Positions 28,597-38,093 of a DNA stretch of 64,000 nucleotides are shown one piece after another (the first letter of the stretch is position 1; every line of letters starts with the position of its first letter). The stretch is from Gammaproteobacteria bacterium 28-57-27. Lineage in GTDB: Bacteria > Pseudomonadota > Gammaproteobacteria > Halothiobacillales > Halothiobacillaceae. The position numbers were made by a program, and so were the translations under genes. The stretch spans positions 62,001 to 126,000 of the forward strand of contig NCGK01000001.1 in NCBI GenBank assembly GCA_002281735.1, in the 5' to 3' direction. The notes beneath the pieces were generated by a model. The model saw nothing but the letters and a program-made list of their open reading frames with translations. It searched no databases and was not told the DNA's origin.

Positions 28597-29949
28597 CTAC
28601 TCGATCTCGAAGCCTTGCAATTTGCGCCATAAGGTTGATTTATTGATGCCTAAGGTGCGGGCAGTGTTCTCCCGGTTACCTTCAAGGCGATGCAGCGTTT
28701 TTAGAATGTAGCGCCGTTCAAGCTCTTCGAGCGTGGGGGAATCTGCGTCGATGCAGAGCTCTTTGAAATGAATTTCCGGGGCGCTTGAGCTGGTTTGTGT
28801 GGCCTGTTGGGCAATCCGGTCAATATGCAGCAGAGGCTGTTCAGCCAAGGCGACATGCCGCTCAATCAGATTTTTCAGCTCGCGCACATTGCCCGGCCAC
28901 GCGGCGTTCACCAGGTGCTGCATGCTCTCGGCATCAAAGCCAGTCACATCACGGTGATAGCGTTCGGCAAATTCGCGCAGGAAGTGCTGCACCAGGTCGG
29001 GGATGTCTTCACGGCGCTCGCGCAGGGAAGGCATACGTAATTTGACCACGTTGAGACGATGGTAGAGGTCGTGGCGGAACTGGCCTAATTCAACCAGTGC
29101 GCTCAGTTCGCGGTTACTAGCCACCACAAAGCGCACGTCAATGTCGATGGGTGTAATGCCGCCGACGCGGGTGACCTGCTGCTCTTGCACTACGCGTAGC
29201 AGTTTGGTTTGCATCGCATCGGAAATATTGCCGATTTCATCCAGAAACAGTGTGCCGCCAGTGGCGACTTCGAGCAGGCCGCGCTTGGTTTGGTGTGCGC
29301 CGGTGAATGCGCCTTTTTCGTGGCCAAACAGCTCGCTTTCGAGCAGTGAACCGGTAATCGCGCCGCAGTCGATGACTACGAAAGGTTTGTCGGCGAAGTC
29401 GGAAAGATTATGCACGGCGCGCGCGGCGAGTTCCTTGCCTGTGCCCGACTCGCCTTCAATCATTACATTGACGCGCACGTCGTGGATTTTTTCGATAATT
29501 TTGTACACGGCGCGTATGGGTGCCGAGTTACCGAGCATTCCACCGTAACGCTGGGTGGCTTGAGCGGGCTTGGGCGTGCGGTCGAGCTGTTCGCGCACCA
29601 GTTTGAGCAGCTCGTCCATGTCAAAGGGCTTTTTGATGAAGTCGGTCGCGCCGAGGCGCAAGGCTTCAATCGCATCGTCCATGGTGGAATAGCCGGTAAT
29701 CAAGATGAACGGTAGCTTGGGGTGGTGCGTGCGTACCGCCTGCAACAGCTCGATACCACTCATGCCGGGCATTTTGAGATCGGAAATGACCAAGGCTGGA
29801 GCGGGGCGCTGTTTAATGACCCCGAGCGCGGTTTGTGGTGAACGAAACACCTCCACATCGAAGGCTTCACTGCGCGCGAAACGACTAAAAAGCTCGCCTG
29901 CACGCGGGTCGTCGTCTACAAAAATGATGCGTTGTTTATTGAGGCTCAT
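28597..29949 (-). CDS. NtrC-family sigma54-dependent response regulator
   Basis: A 450-residue regulator with three parts. The receiver domain has acidic residues VDDD (11-14), phosphoacceptor Asp57 in VISDLKMPGM and Lys107 in KKPFD. The AAA+ domain has Walker A GESGTGKE (166-173) and the sigma54 contact loop GAFTGA (213-218). The C-terminal Fis-type helix-turn-helix is NRENTARTLGINKSTLWRKL. It should activate sigma54 promoters after phosphorylation by the kinase encoded just upstream (4-bp overlap). With soxYZ next and a sigma54 promoter before it, regulation of sulfur oxidation is likely, as reported for TspR in Acidithiobacillus caldus. Confidence 0.93.
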   Translation of the reverse strand: MSLNKQRIIFVDDDPRAGELFSRFARSEAFDVEVFRSPQTALGVIKQRPAPALVISDLKMPGMSGIELLQAVRTHHPKLPFILITGYSTMDDAIEALRLGATDFIKKPFDMDELLKLVREQLDRTPKPAQATQRYGGMLGNSAPIRAVYKIIEKIHDVRVNVMIEGESGTGKELAARAVHNLSDFADKPFVVIDCGAITGSLLESELFGHEKGAFTGAHQTKRGLLEVATGGTLFLDEIGNISDAMQTKLLRVVQEQQVTRVGGITPIDIDVRFVVASNRELSALVELGQFRHDLYHRLNVVKLRMPSLRERREDIPDLVQHFLREFAERYHRDVTGFDAESMQHLVNAAWPGNVRELKNLIERHVALAEQPLLHIDRIAQQATQTSSSAPEIHFKELCIDADSPTLEELERRYILKTLHRLEGNRENTARTLGINKSTLWRKLQGFEIE

Positions 29950-31907
29950 ACGTTTGAATCTGACGAGGGTTGAAGTGGAATGCGCGGTGCGGTCGCAGCC
30001 AGTGGGATTTCAAAGCGTGCGTCGACACCACCCTCAGGGTGATTGCGGATGTTAAGTTCGCCACCATGATACTGGATGATGCCAAGGCTGATGGAGAGTC
30101 CCAGGCCGGTGCCTTCACCGACAGTTTTGGTGGTGAAGAAAGGGTCAAAAAGATGCTCCAGTACCTCGTCTGACAAGCCTGATCCATGATCGCGCACGCT
30201 GACGCGCAAGCGTTGGTTTTCACATTCAGCGTGCAGCTCAATTTGACCGTCTTCAGCTGTGGCATACAGTGCATTGCGTAGAAGATTGAGCAGCACTTGT
30301 TGCAGTTGATCGGCATCGGCGTCTGCCACGCAATCAGGCGAGCAGGATTGCACGGCAAGGATCACATCCTTGGCCATCGCTTCGGGTTCGATCAATTCCA
30401 AGGTCTGTTTGATCCAGGGGCAGACTTTGAACGTTCGATGTGCCGGTGGCAGTTGGCGCGCAAAATTCATCACCCCGCGCACAATGCGTCCGGCACGTAG
30501 GGTTTCTTCTTTTAATTCTTTAATATCATTGCGTAATTCATTGTTTTTATAAGGTAAAGCGCGTTCGATCAGGGTGGCATAAGAGAGAATATTGTTTAGC
30601 GGGTTATTGATTTCATGCCCGATGCCTGCCGCCATTTGGCCGATGCTGGCCAGCTTGGCCTGTTGCAACATTTTGCGTTCGCTGTGCAGGCGTTCGGCTT
30701 CGGCGGCACGCAGGCGTTCAGCCATATCGTTAAAATCGTTCTCCAATTCGCGAATTTCACGGGTGTGACTGCTGACGACCACGCGGCGAGTCGCATCGTC
30801 GCTAAAGTCATGCAGTGCTTCACGCAGTTGCAATATGGGGCGAGCGATATGACGCGCACCGAGCACGGCGAGCATTGCGGAGGCAGTAAATACCAGCAAG
30901 ACCAAGAGCCATAACGATTGACGTAAGCCAGAGTAGGGTGCGTCCAAAGTGCTGTAGGGCACAGCAAAGGCCAGTATCCAGCTCGTGAGCTGGTTAGGGT
31001 AGGGATGAAATTCCTGGTAATACACCCGCCATTGCTGGTCTGTGGTGTTGAATTGGCCATACGGGCGCCTTTGAATCTGCTGCCAAAGTTCGCCCCCATC
31101 TAGGCTTTGCAGTTTGACTTCGTGTGGCTTGGGGGCGCTAAAGCGGGTGTCGAGGCGGTCGTGGTAGAGCAACAGTCCGTTGCGTTGTGGATCGTCCAAG
31201 TTGCGCTCGGCAATGAGCAGTTCTGCGCCAGTCGGGCGCGGGACAAGGCGCAAAATGCGGTCGAGGTATTCGCCAAAGGTGTTCACTGCCAATACAGCCT
31301 CGGGGTGAGCTGTGTCGCCAAGTGCGACCAGAGCGGTGAGCATGGTCAGGGTTTGTCCGGTGAGCAAATCCCAGCGGCTTTGCGGCAGGGGCATAAAGTT
31401 GATTTCGCCAATGCTCCAGTTGCGCATCGCGCGGGCGAATCCGGGTGAATGCAGGTCTTCCTCGGCATATTCCACATTGCCCAAGCTGGGGTAAATCGCA
31501 GGACGGGCACGCCCTTCGCTCACTTTAATCAGCGTATTGCCTGAGCCATCCAGCACGCGCAGACTGCCGAGGCTGGGGACGGTGCGTTGCAAGTTGAGCA
31601 AAAACTGGGTGAGTTGGTTCTTGAGCGAGCTGTAGTCAGGATGACGCACGCCCTCATTGGCTGCGCGCGCTACGGGCAGAAAATCCTGCATGGCACTGGA
31701 TTGCGCGATGCCGCGAATCATCTCGCGCTCGTAACTTAGGCGGTTGTCGATTTCGCTGGCCAGCGCATTCAGCCGCCGCCCCATGTCGCTGTCCATTTCA
31801 TGCAGGTAACGCTGTTCGCCCCAATTCAGCAGCACGAAGGTTAGCGCCAACAAGGGCAGGCCGGTGGCAAGCAGAGTCCAGAAAAAAATCGTGCCGCGTA
31901 AACGCAT
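29946..31907 (-). CDS. Membrane sensor histidine kinase
   Basis: A 653-residue kinase. An N-terminal TM helix (IFFWTLLATGLPLLALTFVLL) is followed by a periplasmic sensor region of about 320 residues, a second TM (LWLLVLLVFTASAMLAVLGA), HAMP (RPILQLREALHDFS), a coiled segment, HisKA with the phospho-His in GIGHEINNPLNNILSY, and HATPase motifs DQLQQVLLNLLRNA, DHGSGL and GEGTGLGLS. The start at 31907 gives a clean TM; an in-frame start at 31979 would add 24 residues and overlap the thioredoxin gene. It is two bases from that gene's stop and overlaps the regulator by four. The signal is unknown; a sulfur compound or redox state is an inference. Confidence 0.92.
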   Translation of the reverse strand: MRLRGTIFFWTLLATGLPLLALTFVLLNWGEQRYLHEMDSDMGRRLNALASEIDNRLSYEREMIRGIAQSSAMQDFLPVARAANEGVRHPDYSSLKNQLTQFLLNLQRTVPSLGSLRVLDGSGNTLIKVSEGRARPAIYPSLGNVEYAEEDLHSPGFARAMRNWSIGEINFMPLPQSRWDLLTGQTLTMLTALVALGDTAHPEAVLAVNTFGEYLDRILRLVPRPTGAELLIAERNLDDPQRNGLLLYHDRLDTRFSAPKPHEVKLQSLDGGELWQQIQRRPYGQFNTTDQQWRVYYQEFHPYPNQLTSWILAFAVPYSTLDAPYSGLRQSLWLLVLLVFTASAMLAVLGARHIARPILQLREALHDFSDDATRRVVVSSHTREIRELENDFNDMAERLRAAEAERLHSERKMLQQAKLASIGQMAAGIGHEINNPLNNILSYATLIERALPYKNNELRNDIKELKEETLRAGRIVRGVMNFARQLPPAHRTFKVCPWIKQTLELIEPEAMAKDVILAVQSCSPDCVADADADQLQQVLLNLLRNALYATAEDGQIELHAECENQRLRVSVRDHGSGLSDEVLEHLFDPFFTTKTVGEGTGLGLSISLGIIQYHGGELNIRNHPEGGVDARFEIPLAATAPRIPLQPSSDSNV

Positions 31908-31909
31908 GA

Positions 31910-32476
31910 TTAAGTTCCATTCGTTGGCATGGCGCCACCAAAATGCTCCACCCACCAGACGCGGGCGCGTAGTCCCCACGGGGTGGTGTAGCCGGTTTCG
32001 ACGAAGTGGATGCGGCCTGAGGCATCGACAATCAGATGCAGTGGAACGGCTTTGATGCCGAGGGGCGCAACCAGCTGGCCGCTGGGGTCGTTGATAACCG
32101 GCATGTCGATTTTTTCTTGCGCCAGAAAGCGGCGCATGGCGGCATCGTCGCCGGATTTCCAGGCAATGCTCATCACCGGGGTGTCGCGTGCGAGTTCAGC
32201 CATGCCAGCCAGTTCGAGTCGGCAGACCGGGCACCATTCGGCCCAGATATGCACGATCAGCGGGCGGCCTTGCGTATCGCGGCTGTCGATACTTTTGCCA
32301 TCCAGGGTTTGCCCAATCAGTGGTGGCAGGTGGGTATCCGGCAGTTTGGGTGCGTTCCAGGCCTGAATAAGGAAAAACACGGCGAGCAACAGCGCGATTT
32401 CAATCCCCCAGCGTATGAGACGCGAGCGGCGTGGTTTTGCATTGGGCGGTGTTAAGGCGGGTTTGGGTGAGTTCAT
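31910..32476 (-). CDS. Membrane-anchored thioredoxin-like disulfide oxidoreductase (TlpA/ScsD type)
   Basis: A 188-residue protein. A basic N-terminus and one TM (IEIALLLAVFFLIQAW) anchor it, and the thioredoxin domain faces the periplasm. WAEWCPVCRLEL holds the CPVC active site, and GIKAVPLHLIVD has the cis-proline. Such proteins reduce or exchange periplasmic disulfides, fed by a DsbD-like donor. It is the first gene of a three-gene transcript with the kinase and regulator and is divergent from nudE by 46 bp. A link to the SoxY cysteine or to signal sensing is possible but unproven. Confidence 0.9.
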   Translation of the reverse strand: MNSPKPALTPPNAKPRRSRLIRWGIEIALLLAVFFLIQAWNAPKLPDTHLPPLIGQTLDGKSIDSRDTQGRPLIVHIWAEWCPVCRLELAGMAELARDTPVMSIAWKSGDDAAMRRFLAQEKIDMPVINDPSGQLVAPLGIKAVPLHLIVDASGRIHFVETGYTTPWGLRARVWWVEHFGGAMPTNGT

Positions 32477-32522
32477 GAGCGGGCATTACGGATGAGTGGG
32501 GCGAGTGATTTATCATGCAGAG

Positions 32523-33083
32523 ATGAATAGCAAAAAGCCAACCATCCTTTCGAGCGCCCTGATCGCGCAAACCCGTGTGTTTGCCATTGAAGAGGTGCAT
32601 TTACGTTTTGCCAATGGGGTTGAAACCCGCTACGAACGCCTGCTCGGTAATCCGCGTGGCGGTGTGTTGCTGGTGGCCTTGACTGAGGCCGACGAGGTTT
32701 TACTGGTGCGCGAATATGCCGTAGGGCTACAGCGCTACGAGCTTGGTTTACCCAAGGGCGGGATTGATGCGGATGAAACCCCGTTGCAGGCTGGCTTGCG
32801 CGAGTTGCGCGAGGAGACCGGCTTTGCGGCGCAACGTCTGCATTATTTGGGCGAATTGACCTTGGCACCGGGGTATAGCAGTCAGCGCACGCATGTGGTG
32901 TTGGCGCGTGATTTGTATGCCGCCCCCTTGCCGGGTGATGAGCCGGAGCCATTGGAAGTGCAGCTCTGGCCGTTGGCGCGTTTGGCCGAGTTAATTTCGC
33001 TGCCGGAATGCAGTGAGGCACGCACCTTGGCAGCGATGTTTATGGCGCGTGAGTTTTTACTGCAAGAAAGTGATTCAACTTAA
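32523..33083 (+). CDS. nudE: ADP compounds hydrolase NudE
   Basis: A 186-residue Nudix hydrolase of ADP-ribose, NADH and diadenosine phosphates. The Nudix box is GGIDADETPLQAGLRELREE then TGF, complete. The N-terminus KPTILSSALIAQTRVFAIEEV and the WPLARLAELI end match E. coli NudE. The ATG at 32523 is used; an upstream in-frame start (32496) lies in the short divergent promoter. It overlaps cysQ by one base (TAATG). Confidence 0.93.
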   Translation: MNSKKPTILSSALIAQTRVFAIEEVHLRFANGVETRYERLLGNPRGGVLLVALTEADEVLLVREYAVGLQRYELGLPKGGIDADETPLQAGLRELREETGFAAQRLHYLGELTLAPGYSSQRTHVVLARDLYAAPLPGDEPEPLEVQLWPLARLAELISLPECSEARTLAAMFMAREFLLQESDST

Positions 33084-33916
33084 TGAAATATGACTATTTT
33101 TTTCTTGAAAAAATACGCCTTCTTGCACAGCGAGCCGGGGACGCCATTATGCGAGTCTACGCGGGGGAGTTTGCGGTCACGGCCAAGGATGATTTAACCC
33201 CGCTGACTGAGGCAGATCTGGTGGCACACCGCTTGATCGAAGAAGGTCTGCTCGCGCTTTGTCCAGATGTACCCGTGCTTTCGGAAGAGGGTGCGCATGT
33301 GCCATTCGCCACACGGCAGACGTGGGCGCGCTATTGGTTGGTCGATCCGCTGGATGGCACGCGCGAGTTTGTGAAGCGCAATGGCGAATTCAGCGTGAAT
33401 ATCGCGCTGGTGGATGGGCATGACGTGATGCTGGGCGTGGTGCATGCGCCCGCACTTGGTGTCGCTTATGCAGCATGGCGCGGCGGCGGGGCATGGAAAT
33501 GGAGCGGGGATGAGGATCGGCCAGCGCGTATCCAAGCGCGCCTCGCACAGCAAACCACGTTGCGCCCTTTACGCGTTGCGCTCAGCCGTTCGCATGGCAG
33601 TCCGCGTATGCAGGCCTATCTACAAGCCTTGGAAGCCACACATGGCGCTGCGGAGTGCGTGCGCATGGGCAGTGCGCTCAAATCCTGTCTGGTGGCCGAA
33701 GGCACAGTGGATGTCTATCCACGTATGGGGCTGACCTCGGAATGGGACACGGCAGCAGCACAATGCGTGGTTGAAGAAGCGGGTGGACGCTTCACCGACA
33801 CACAGGGGCAGCGTCTGCGTTACAACACCAAGGACTCCCTGCTGAATCCGGAGTTTCTGGTGTTTGCGGATGAAACGGTGGATTGGGCTATGTTTGTGCC
33901 GCCGCCGGATGTTTAG
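33083..33916 (+). CDS. cysQ: 3'(2'),5'-bisphosphate nucleotidase
   Basis: A 277-residue inositol-phosphatase-fold enzyme that removes the 3' phosphate of PAP and PAPS, products of sulfate activation and sulfation. Metal sites are SEEGAH, DPLDGTREF and WDTAAAQCVVEEAGG. It is coupled to nudE by a one-base overlap; both clear nucleotide by-products. The frame ends 158 bp before a convergent gene. Confidence 0.94.
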   Translation: MKYDYFFLEKIRLLAQRAGDAIMRVYAGEFAVTAKDDLTPLTEADLVAHRLIEEGLLALCPDVPVLSEEGAHVPFATRQTWARYWLVDPLDGTREFVKRNGEFSVNIALVDGHDVMLGVVHAPALGVAYAAWRGGGAWKWSGDEDRPARIQARLAQQTTLRPLRVALSRSHGSPRMQAYLQALEATHGAAECVRMGSALKSCLVAEGTVDVYPRMGLTSEWDTAAAQCVVEEAGGRFTDTQGQRLRYNTKDSLLNPEFLVFADETVDWAMFVPPPDV

Positions 33917-33980
33917 TGGCTTGTTTCAGTCGCGCGAGTCGATCATTTCTACGTGACGCTTCCAAGGAGGCTTTTTGATT

Positions 33981-34033
33981 GTTTCCACGCTTCAGCGTCC
34001 TGATGTGGCGACGCGCCTCTGGAGCGTGGGAAC
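33981..34033. repeat. GTTCCCACGCTCC-type inverted repeat between convergent genes
   Basis: GTTTCCACGCTTCAG and CTGGAGCGTGGGAAC are inverted copies with two mismatches, 23 bases apart. Short repeats of this kind recur in many proteobacterial genomes. It lies between convergent cysQ and the decarboxylase and could form a 3' mRNA hairpin. Confidence 0.6.
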
Positions 34034-34074
34034 GATAAGAAAATCGGCGCGAGACACGCCTCCTGCACCCCTTG

Positions 34075-35298
34075 TTAAACCAAGATCTCCATTGCAGGTG
34101 GGTGGCTTAAAAAATGTACCGGGCTGGCGCTCAGGCCATACGCGCCGGATTGGGTGACCACGAGCAGGTCACCGACTTCGGCGGGCGGTAGGGCAATTTT
34201 GTGACCCAGTACGTCAAGCGGGGTGCATAGCGGGCCGTGGATATTGACGAGTTCTGTGGCGGGTGCGTCGGCTTGGGCGGCGATGTAAACCGGGTAATTT
34301 TTGCGGATCACCTGGCCAAGGTTGCCGGAAAGTGCGAGGTGCTGGTGCATGCCGCCGTCGCAGAGCAGGAAGGTTTCTCCGCGTGAGGTTTTGCGTTCAA
34401 CAATACGGGTGACGTACACGCCCGCTTCGCCGACCAGGTAGCGCCCTAATTCCATGATGACGCGGGTTTGCCCTAGCCAAGCAGCATGGTGTTGCAGCAG
34501 GTCATGCAGATGCGCGCCGATAGGGGTGAGGTTCAGGCGCTGTTCGCCGGGGAAGTAGGGGATGCCGAGGCCGCCGCCAATATTGATGTGTCGGGCGTGT
34601 AGCCCGCTGCTGCTGAGCAGGTTTTCGGCAAGCGCCAGGGTGGCGCTGTGAGCCTGCATAATGGCTTCGGCATTCAGGCTTTGCGAGCCGCTGAAGATAT
34701 GCAACCCTTGAAACTCAATCTCCATCTGTTTGATTTTATTTAGTATTGTTGGGGCTTGTTCGGCATCAATGCCGAAGGGTTTGGCGCCGCCGCCCATACG
34801 CATGCCGGCGCCTTTGAGCTCAAAGTCTGGATTGATGCGCAGGGCGACGTGTGGGCGTATGCCGTAAGTTTGCCCCAAGCGCTCAAGGCGTTCGAGCTCA
34901 CCAAGGGATTCCACATTCAGCGTGATGCGCGCGCGCAGGGCGGCGCCAAGTTCCTCGTCACGCTTGGCCGGGCCTGCGAAGCTGATACTGGATGGCTGGA
35001 AGCCTGCGGCTAGCGCTTTGTCCAGTTCGCCGCTGGAGGCAATGTCGCATCCATCCACCAGGCTGGCCACATGGCGCAACAGGGGTGGAAAGGGGTTGGC
35101 CTTGATGGCGTAATGCAGTTGCACCGTCGGCGGCAGTGCGGCGCGCAATTCGGCCACGCGGGTGCGGCTGAGCTGTGCATCGTAGGCGTAAAACGGGGTG
35201 TTCAGCCGCTCGGCAAGTTGCCGGATTGACACGCCGCCCAGTTGGATTTCGCCCCGATGGACGGGGAATAAAAGCGGGGCGTGGGGGGGGGTGTTCAT
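34075..35298 (-). CDS. PLP-dependent decarboxylase, exosortase-A-system-associated type
   Basis: A 407-residue fold III (alanine racemase/DapDC-like) decarboxylase. HYAIKANPFPPLLRHV carries the PLP lysine; INIGGGLGIPY, MELGRYLVGEAGVYV and IHGPLCTPLDVLGH are the phosphate and active-site motifs. It is not the biosynthetic LysA, which is at 61208. Families like this occur beside an acyl-CoA ligase in exosortase-A loci, where they are thought to build a polysaccharide-linked or lipid part. The preceding ligase overlaps it by four bases. No exosortase or PEP-CTERM protein is in the window. Confidence 0.85.
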   Translation of the reverse strand: MNTPPHAPLLFPVHRGEIQLGGVSIRQLAERLNTPFYAYDAQLSRTRVAELRAALPPTVQLHYAIKANPFPPLLRHVASLVDGCDIASSGELDKALAAGFQPSSISFAGPAKRDEELGAALRARITLNVESLGELERLERLGQTYGIRPHVALRINPDFELKGAGMRMGGGAKPFGIDAEQAPTILNKIKQMEIEFQGLHIFSGSQSLNAEAIMQAHSATLALAENLLSSSGLHARHINIGGGLGIPYFPGEQRLNLTPIGAHLHDLLQHHAAWLGQTRVIMELGRYLVGEAGVYVTRIVERKTSRGETFLLCDGGMHQHLALSGNLGQVIRKNYPVYIAAQADAPATELVNIHGPLCTPLDVLGHKIALPPAEVGDLLVVTQSGAYGLSASPVHFLSHPPAMEILV

Positions 35299-36914
35299 GC
35301 AGGCTCCGTGACTGCGCTCAGCATAATGTCGGCACGCAGGCGATGCCGATCCACCTTGCCATTGGGGTTGAGGGGCAGTGTTGGCATGACATGAATGGCG
35401 TGCGGCTGCATGTAGGCGGGCAGGCTGTCGCGGCAGTGCTTCATCAAGGCGTCGATGTCGATCTGCTCGTGTTCGGCCACCACCACGGCCACGATACGCT
35501 GACCCAAAACATCATCATCCAGTCCCAGTGCCACCGCTTCGCGTACCCGTCCGGATGCATAGAGCGCGTCTTCAATTTCGGTTGGGCTGATGCGGTAGCC
35601 AGAGCTTTTAAGCATGTCGTCGTCACGACTGACAAAATACAAATAGCCATCTTCGTCCATGCGTACCCGGTCGCCCGACCAAACGCATCGTTCGTGTGGC
35701 ATCAATCCATGCTGACTATCATTCAGTTGAGGATCCAATGGCGGGCAGGGGCGAAAGCGTTCGCTGCTGCGCTCCGGGTCGTTCCAGTAACCGCGCGCCA
35801 CGGTGGGGCCACGATGCACCAGTTCACCAATTTCATGCGCGGCACACTTTGAACCATCCGGGCGTAATACGCTGATATGCGCATTGGGGATGGCTTTGCC
35901 GATGGAGTCCGGGCGCTGCTCGATTTCGTCAGGTGGTAAATAGGTGGAGCGGAAGGCCTCGGTCAAACCGTACATCAAGAAAAGCTGCGCCTCGGGCAGG
36001 CTGGAGCGCAGTTGTTTGATGATAGGCAGGGGCAAGCGACCGCCGGAGTTGGTCAGAATGCGCAAGGAGCCGAGTTCACCCAGCCAGTCTTGCGCGGCAA
36101 GTTGATGCCATAAGGTCGGCACGCCAGCGAGTACGGTAACGTCATGCTGGATAATGGCCTTGTAGATGTCTCGCGGTAACAGATAGTCGAGCAGGACGAC
36201 CTGCGCACCGGCCAAAAACGCGGTGGTCAGTTGCGACAGGCCATAGTCAAAGCTGAACGGCAGCACGGCCAAAACGCGGTCGGTGGCTTCAAGCCCCAGA
36301 TATTGGGTGACGCTGGCCGCGCCAGCCAACAGGTTGCGATGCGTCACAGCCACGCCCTTGGGCATTCCCGTGCTTCCGGAGGTGTAAAGCAGGGCAGCAA
36401 TACTGCTTTCCACGCCCTGCGGCAGGCTTAGATGTTGCCCATGATGTTGATTGTGTAGCGCATTGAACTCACTCAGTGCGCGCACGCCCAGCCCTGGAAT
36501 GCGCTCCATGTCGCCTGGGTCATCCACCAAGATGACCCAGCGCAAGTCGTGCAGGCCTGCCAGAAATGGACGTAAACTCTGCAAACGCGCGCGCTGGGTG
36601 ATGAGAATGCGCGCACCGCTATCGTTAAGAATATGCACCACTTGCTCAGGTTTAAGCAGGGGATTGATGGGAACCACCACGCCGCCAGCCGCGCTAGTCG
36701 CAAACAAGGTTTGCACACATTCAATGCGCTTGGGCAGCCAAATGGCGACACGTTCACCCGCATACAAGCCAATATTGATGAAGTTAAGCGCGAGTTTCTG
36801 CACATGGTGTGCAAGCTCTTCATAGCTCACATTGTGCTCGTGTTGGCGTAATGCGGGAGCGTCCGGCTGCTTTTGTGCCGTATGGCTAATGAGATGATGC
36901 AGAAGATAAGGCAT
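35295..36914 (-). CDS. AMP-forming acyl-CoA ligase, exosortase-A-system-associated type
   Basis: A 539-residue ANL-superfamily enzyme. The ATP loop is LLYTSGSTGMPKGVAV; MYGLTEAFRSTYLPP, the YFVSRDDDMLKSSGYRISPTE hinge region and the PNGKVDRHRL lysine are complete. It should adenylate a carboxylic acid; the substrate is unknown. I prefer the ATG at 36914 (MPYLLHHLI) to TTG at 36929. It is translationally coupled with the following decarboxylase. The pair likely works with a carrier protein made elsewhere. Divergent from aroC (81 bp). Confidence 0.87.
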   Translation of the reverse strand: MPYLLHHLISHTAQKQPDAPALRQHEHNVSYEELAHHVQKLALNFINIGLYAGERVAIWLPKRIECVQTLFATSAAGGVVVPINPLLKPEQVVHILNDSGARILITQRARLQSLRPFLAGLHDLRWVILVDDPGDMERIPGLGVRALSEFNALHNQHHGQHLSLPQGVESSIAALLYTSGSTGMPKGVAVTHRNLLAGAASVTQYLGLEATDRVLAVLPFSFDYGLSQLTTAFLAGAQVVLLDYLLPRDIYKAIIQHDVTVLAGVPTLWHQLAAQDWLGELGSLRILTNSGGRLPLPIIKQLRSSLPEAQLFLMYGLTEAFRSTYLPPDEIEQRPDSIGKAIPNAHISVLRPDGSKCAAHEIGELVHRGPTVARGYWNDPERSSERFRPCPPLDPQLNDSQHGLMPHERCVWSGDRVRMDEDGYLYFVSRDDDMLKSSGYRISPTEIEDALYASGRVREAVALGLDDDVLGQRIVAVVVAEHEQIDIDALMKHCRDSLPAYMQPHAIHVMPTLPLNPNGKVDRHRLRADIMLSAVTEPA

Positions 36915-36995
36915 GGTGTGTTGGGTCAATAAGGGCGAAACAATGCCGTGATGATATAGAATTCAGCCCCATTTTATCGATACGAATCACGCGCT

Positions 36996-38093
36996 ATGTC
37001 TGGCAATACCTTTGGCATTCTGTTTACTGTGACCACTTTTGGCGAAAGTCATGGTGTGGCGATTGGCTGCATTGTGGACGGTTGCCCGCCGGGAATGAGT
37101 CTGTGTGAAGACGATATTCAGCCTGATCTGGATCGCCGCAAGCCGGGAACCTCGCGCCACACCACCCAGCGCCGCGAGGATGATTGTGTGCGTATTCTTT
37201 CCGGCGTGTTTGAAGGCAAAACCACCGGCACGCCGATTGCGCTGTTGATTGAAAATACCGATCAGCGCTCGAAGGATTACTCCGACATTGCGCAAAGTTT
37301 CCGCCCCGGACATGCAGACTACAGCTATCAGCAAAAATACGGCATTCGCGATTACCGGGGCGGCGGGCGCTCCAGTGCGCGTGAAACCGCCGCGCGCGTG
37401 GCGGCAGGGGCGATTGCCAAGAAATGGCTGCTTGAGCGTTATGGAGTCAAAGTGCGCGGTTATTTGAGCCAATTGGGGTCGATTCGCATCGAACAGGTTG
37501 ATTGGCATGAAATCGAGCGTAATCCGTTCTTTTGCCCGGATGCAAGCAAGGTGGCCGAGATGGAAAGCTTCATGGATGCGCTGCGCAAGTCCGGCGATTC
37601 GATTGGGGCGCGCCTGACCGTGGTGGCCGAAGGCGTGCCGCCGGGTTGGGGCGAGCCGGTGTTCGATCGTTTGGATGCAGATATTGCGCATGCCTTGATG
37701 AGCATCAATGCGGTCAAGGGCGTGGAAATCGGCGACGGATTTGCCTGCGTCGAGGCGCGTGGCACGGATTACCGTGACGAAATCACGCCGGATGGATTTT
37801 TATCCAACCACGCGGGCGGCATCTTGGGCGGCATTTCCAGCGGACAAAAGGTGGTGGCACATATCGCGCTCAAGCCCACCTCCAGCATCCGCCTGCCGGG
37901 GCAGAGTGTGAATCTGCACGGTGAAACGGCGGAGGTGATTACGACTGGGCGGCATGATCCCTGTGTCGGCATACGCGCCACGCCGATTGCCGAAGCCATG
38001 CTGGCGTTGGTGCTGATCGACCATGCGCTGCGCAACCGTGGGCAGAATGCCGATGTGCACAGCGTCACGCCGGTGATTCCTTCGCACGCCTAA
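36996..38093 (+). CDS. aroC: Chorismate synthase
   Basis: A 365-residue FMN-dependent enzyme making chorismate from EPSP, the last shared step of aromatic amino acid synthesis. [24 protein letters not shown]-like [30 protein letters not shown] and [19 protein letters not shown] are family signatures. It overlaps the MFS gene by one base (TAATG). Confidence 0.97.
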   Translation: MSGNTFGILFTVTTFGESHGVAIGCIVDGCPPGMSLCEDDIQPDLDRRKPGTSRHTTQRREDDCVRILSGVFEGKTTGTPIALLIENTDQRSKDYSDIAQSFRPGHADYSYQQKYGIRDYRGGGRSSARETAARVAAGAIAKKWLLERYGVKVRGYLSQLGSIRIEQVDWHEIERNPFFCPDASKVAEMESFMDALRKSGDSIGARLTVVAEGVPPGWGEPVFDRLDADIAHALMSINAVKGVEIGDGFACVEARGTDYRDEITPDGFLSNHAGGILGGISSGQKVVAHIALKPTSSIRLPGQSVNLHGETAEVITTGRHDPCVGIRATPIAEAMLALVLIDHALRNRGQNADVHSVTPVIPSHA

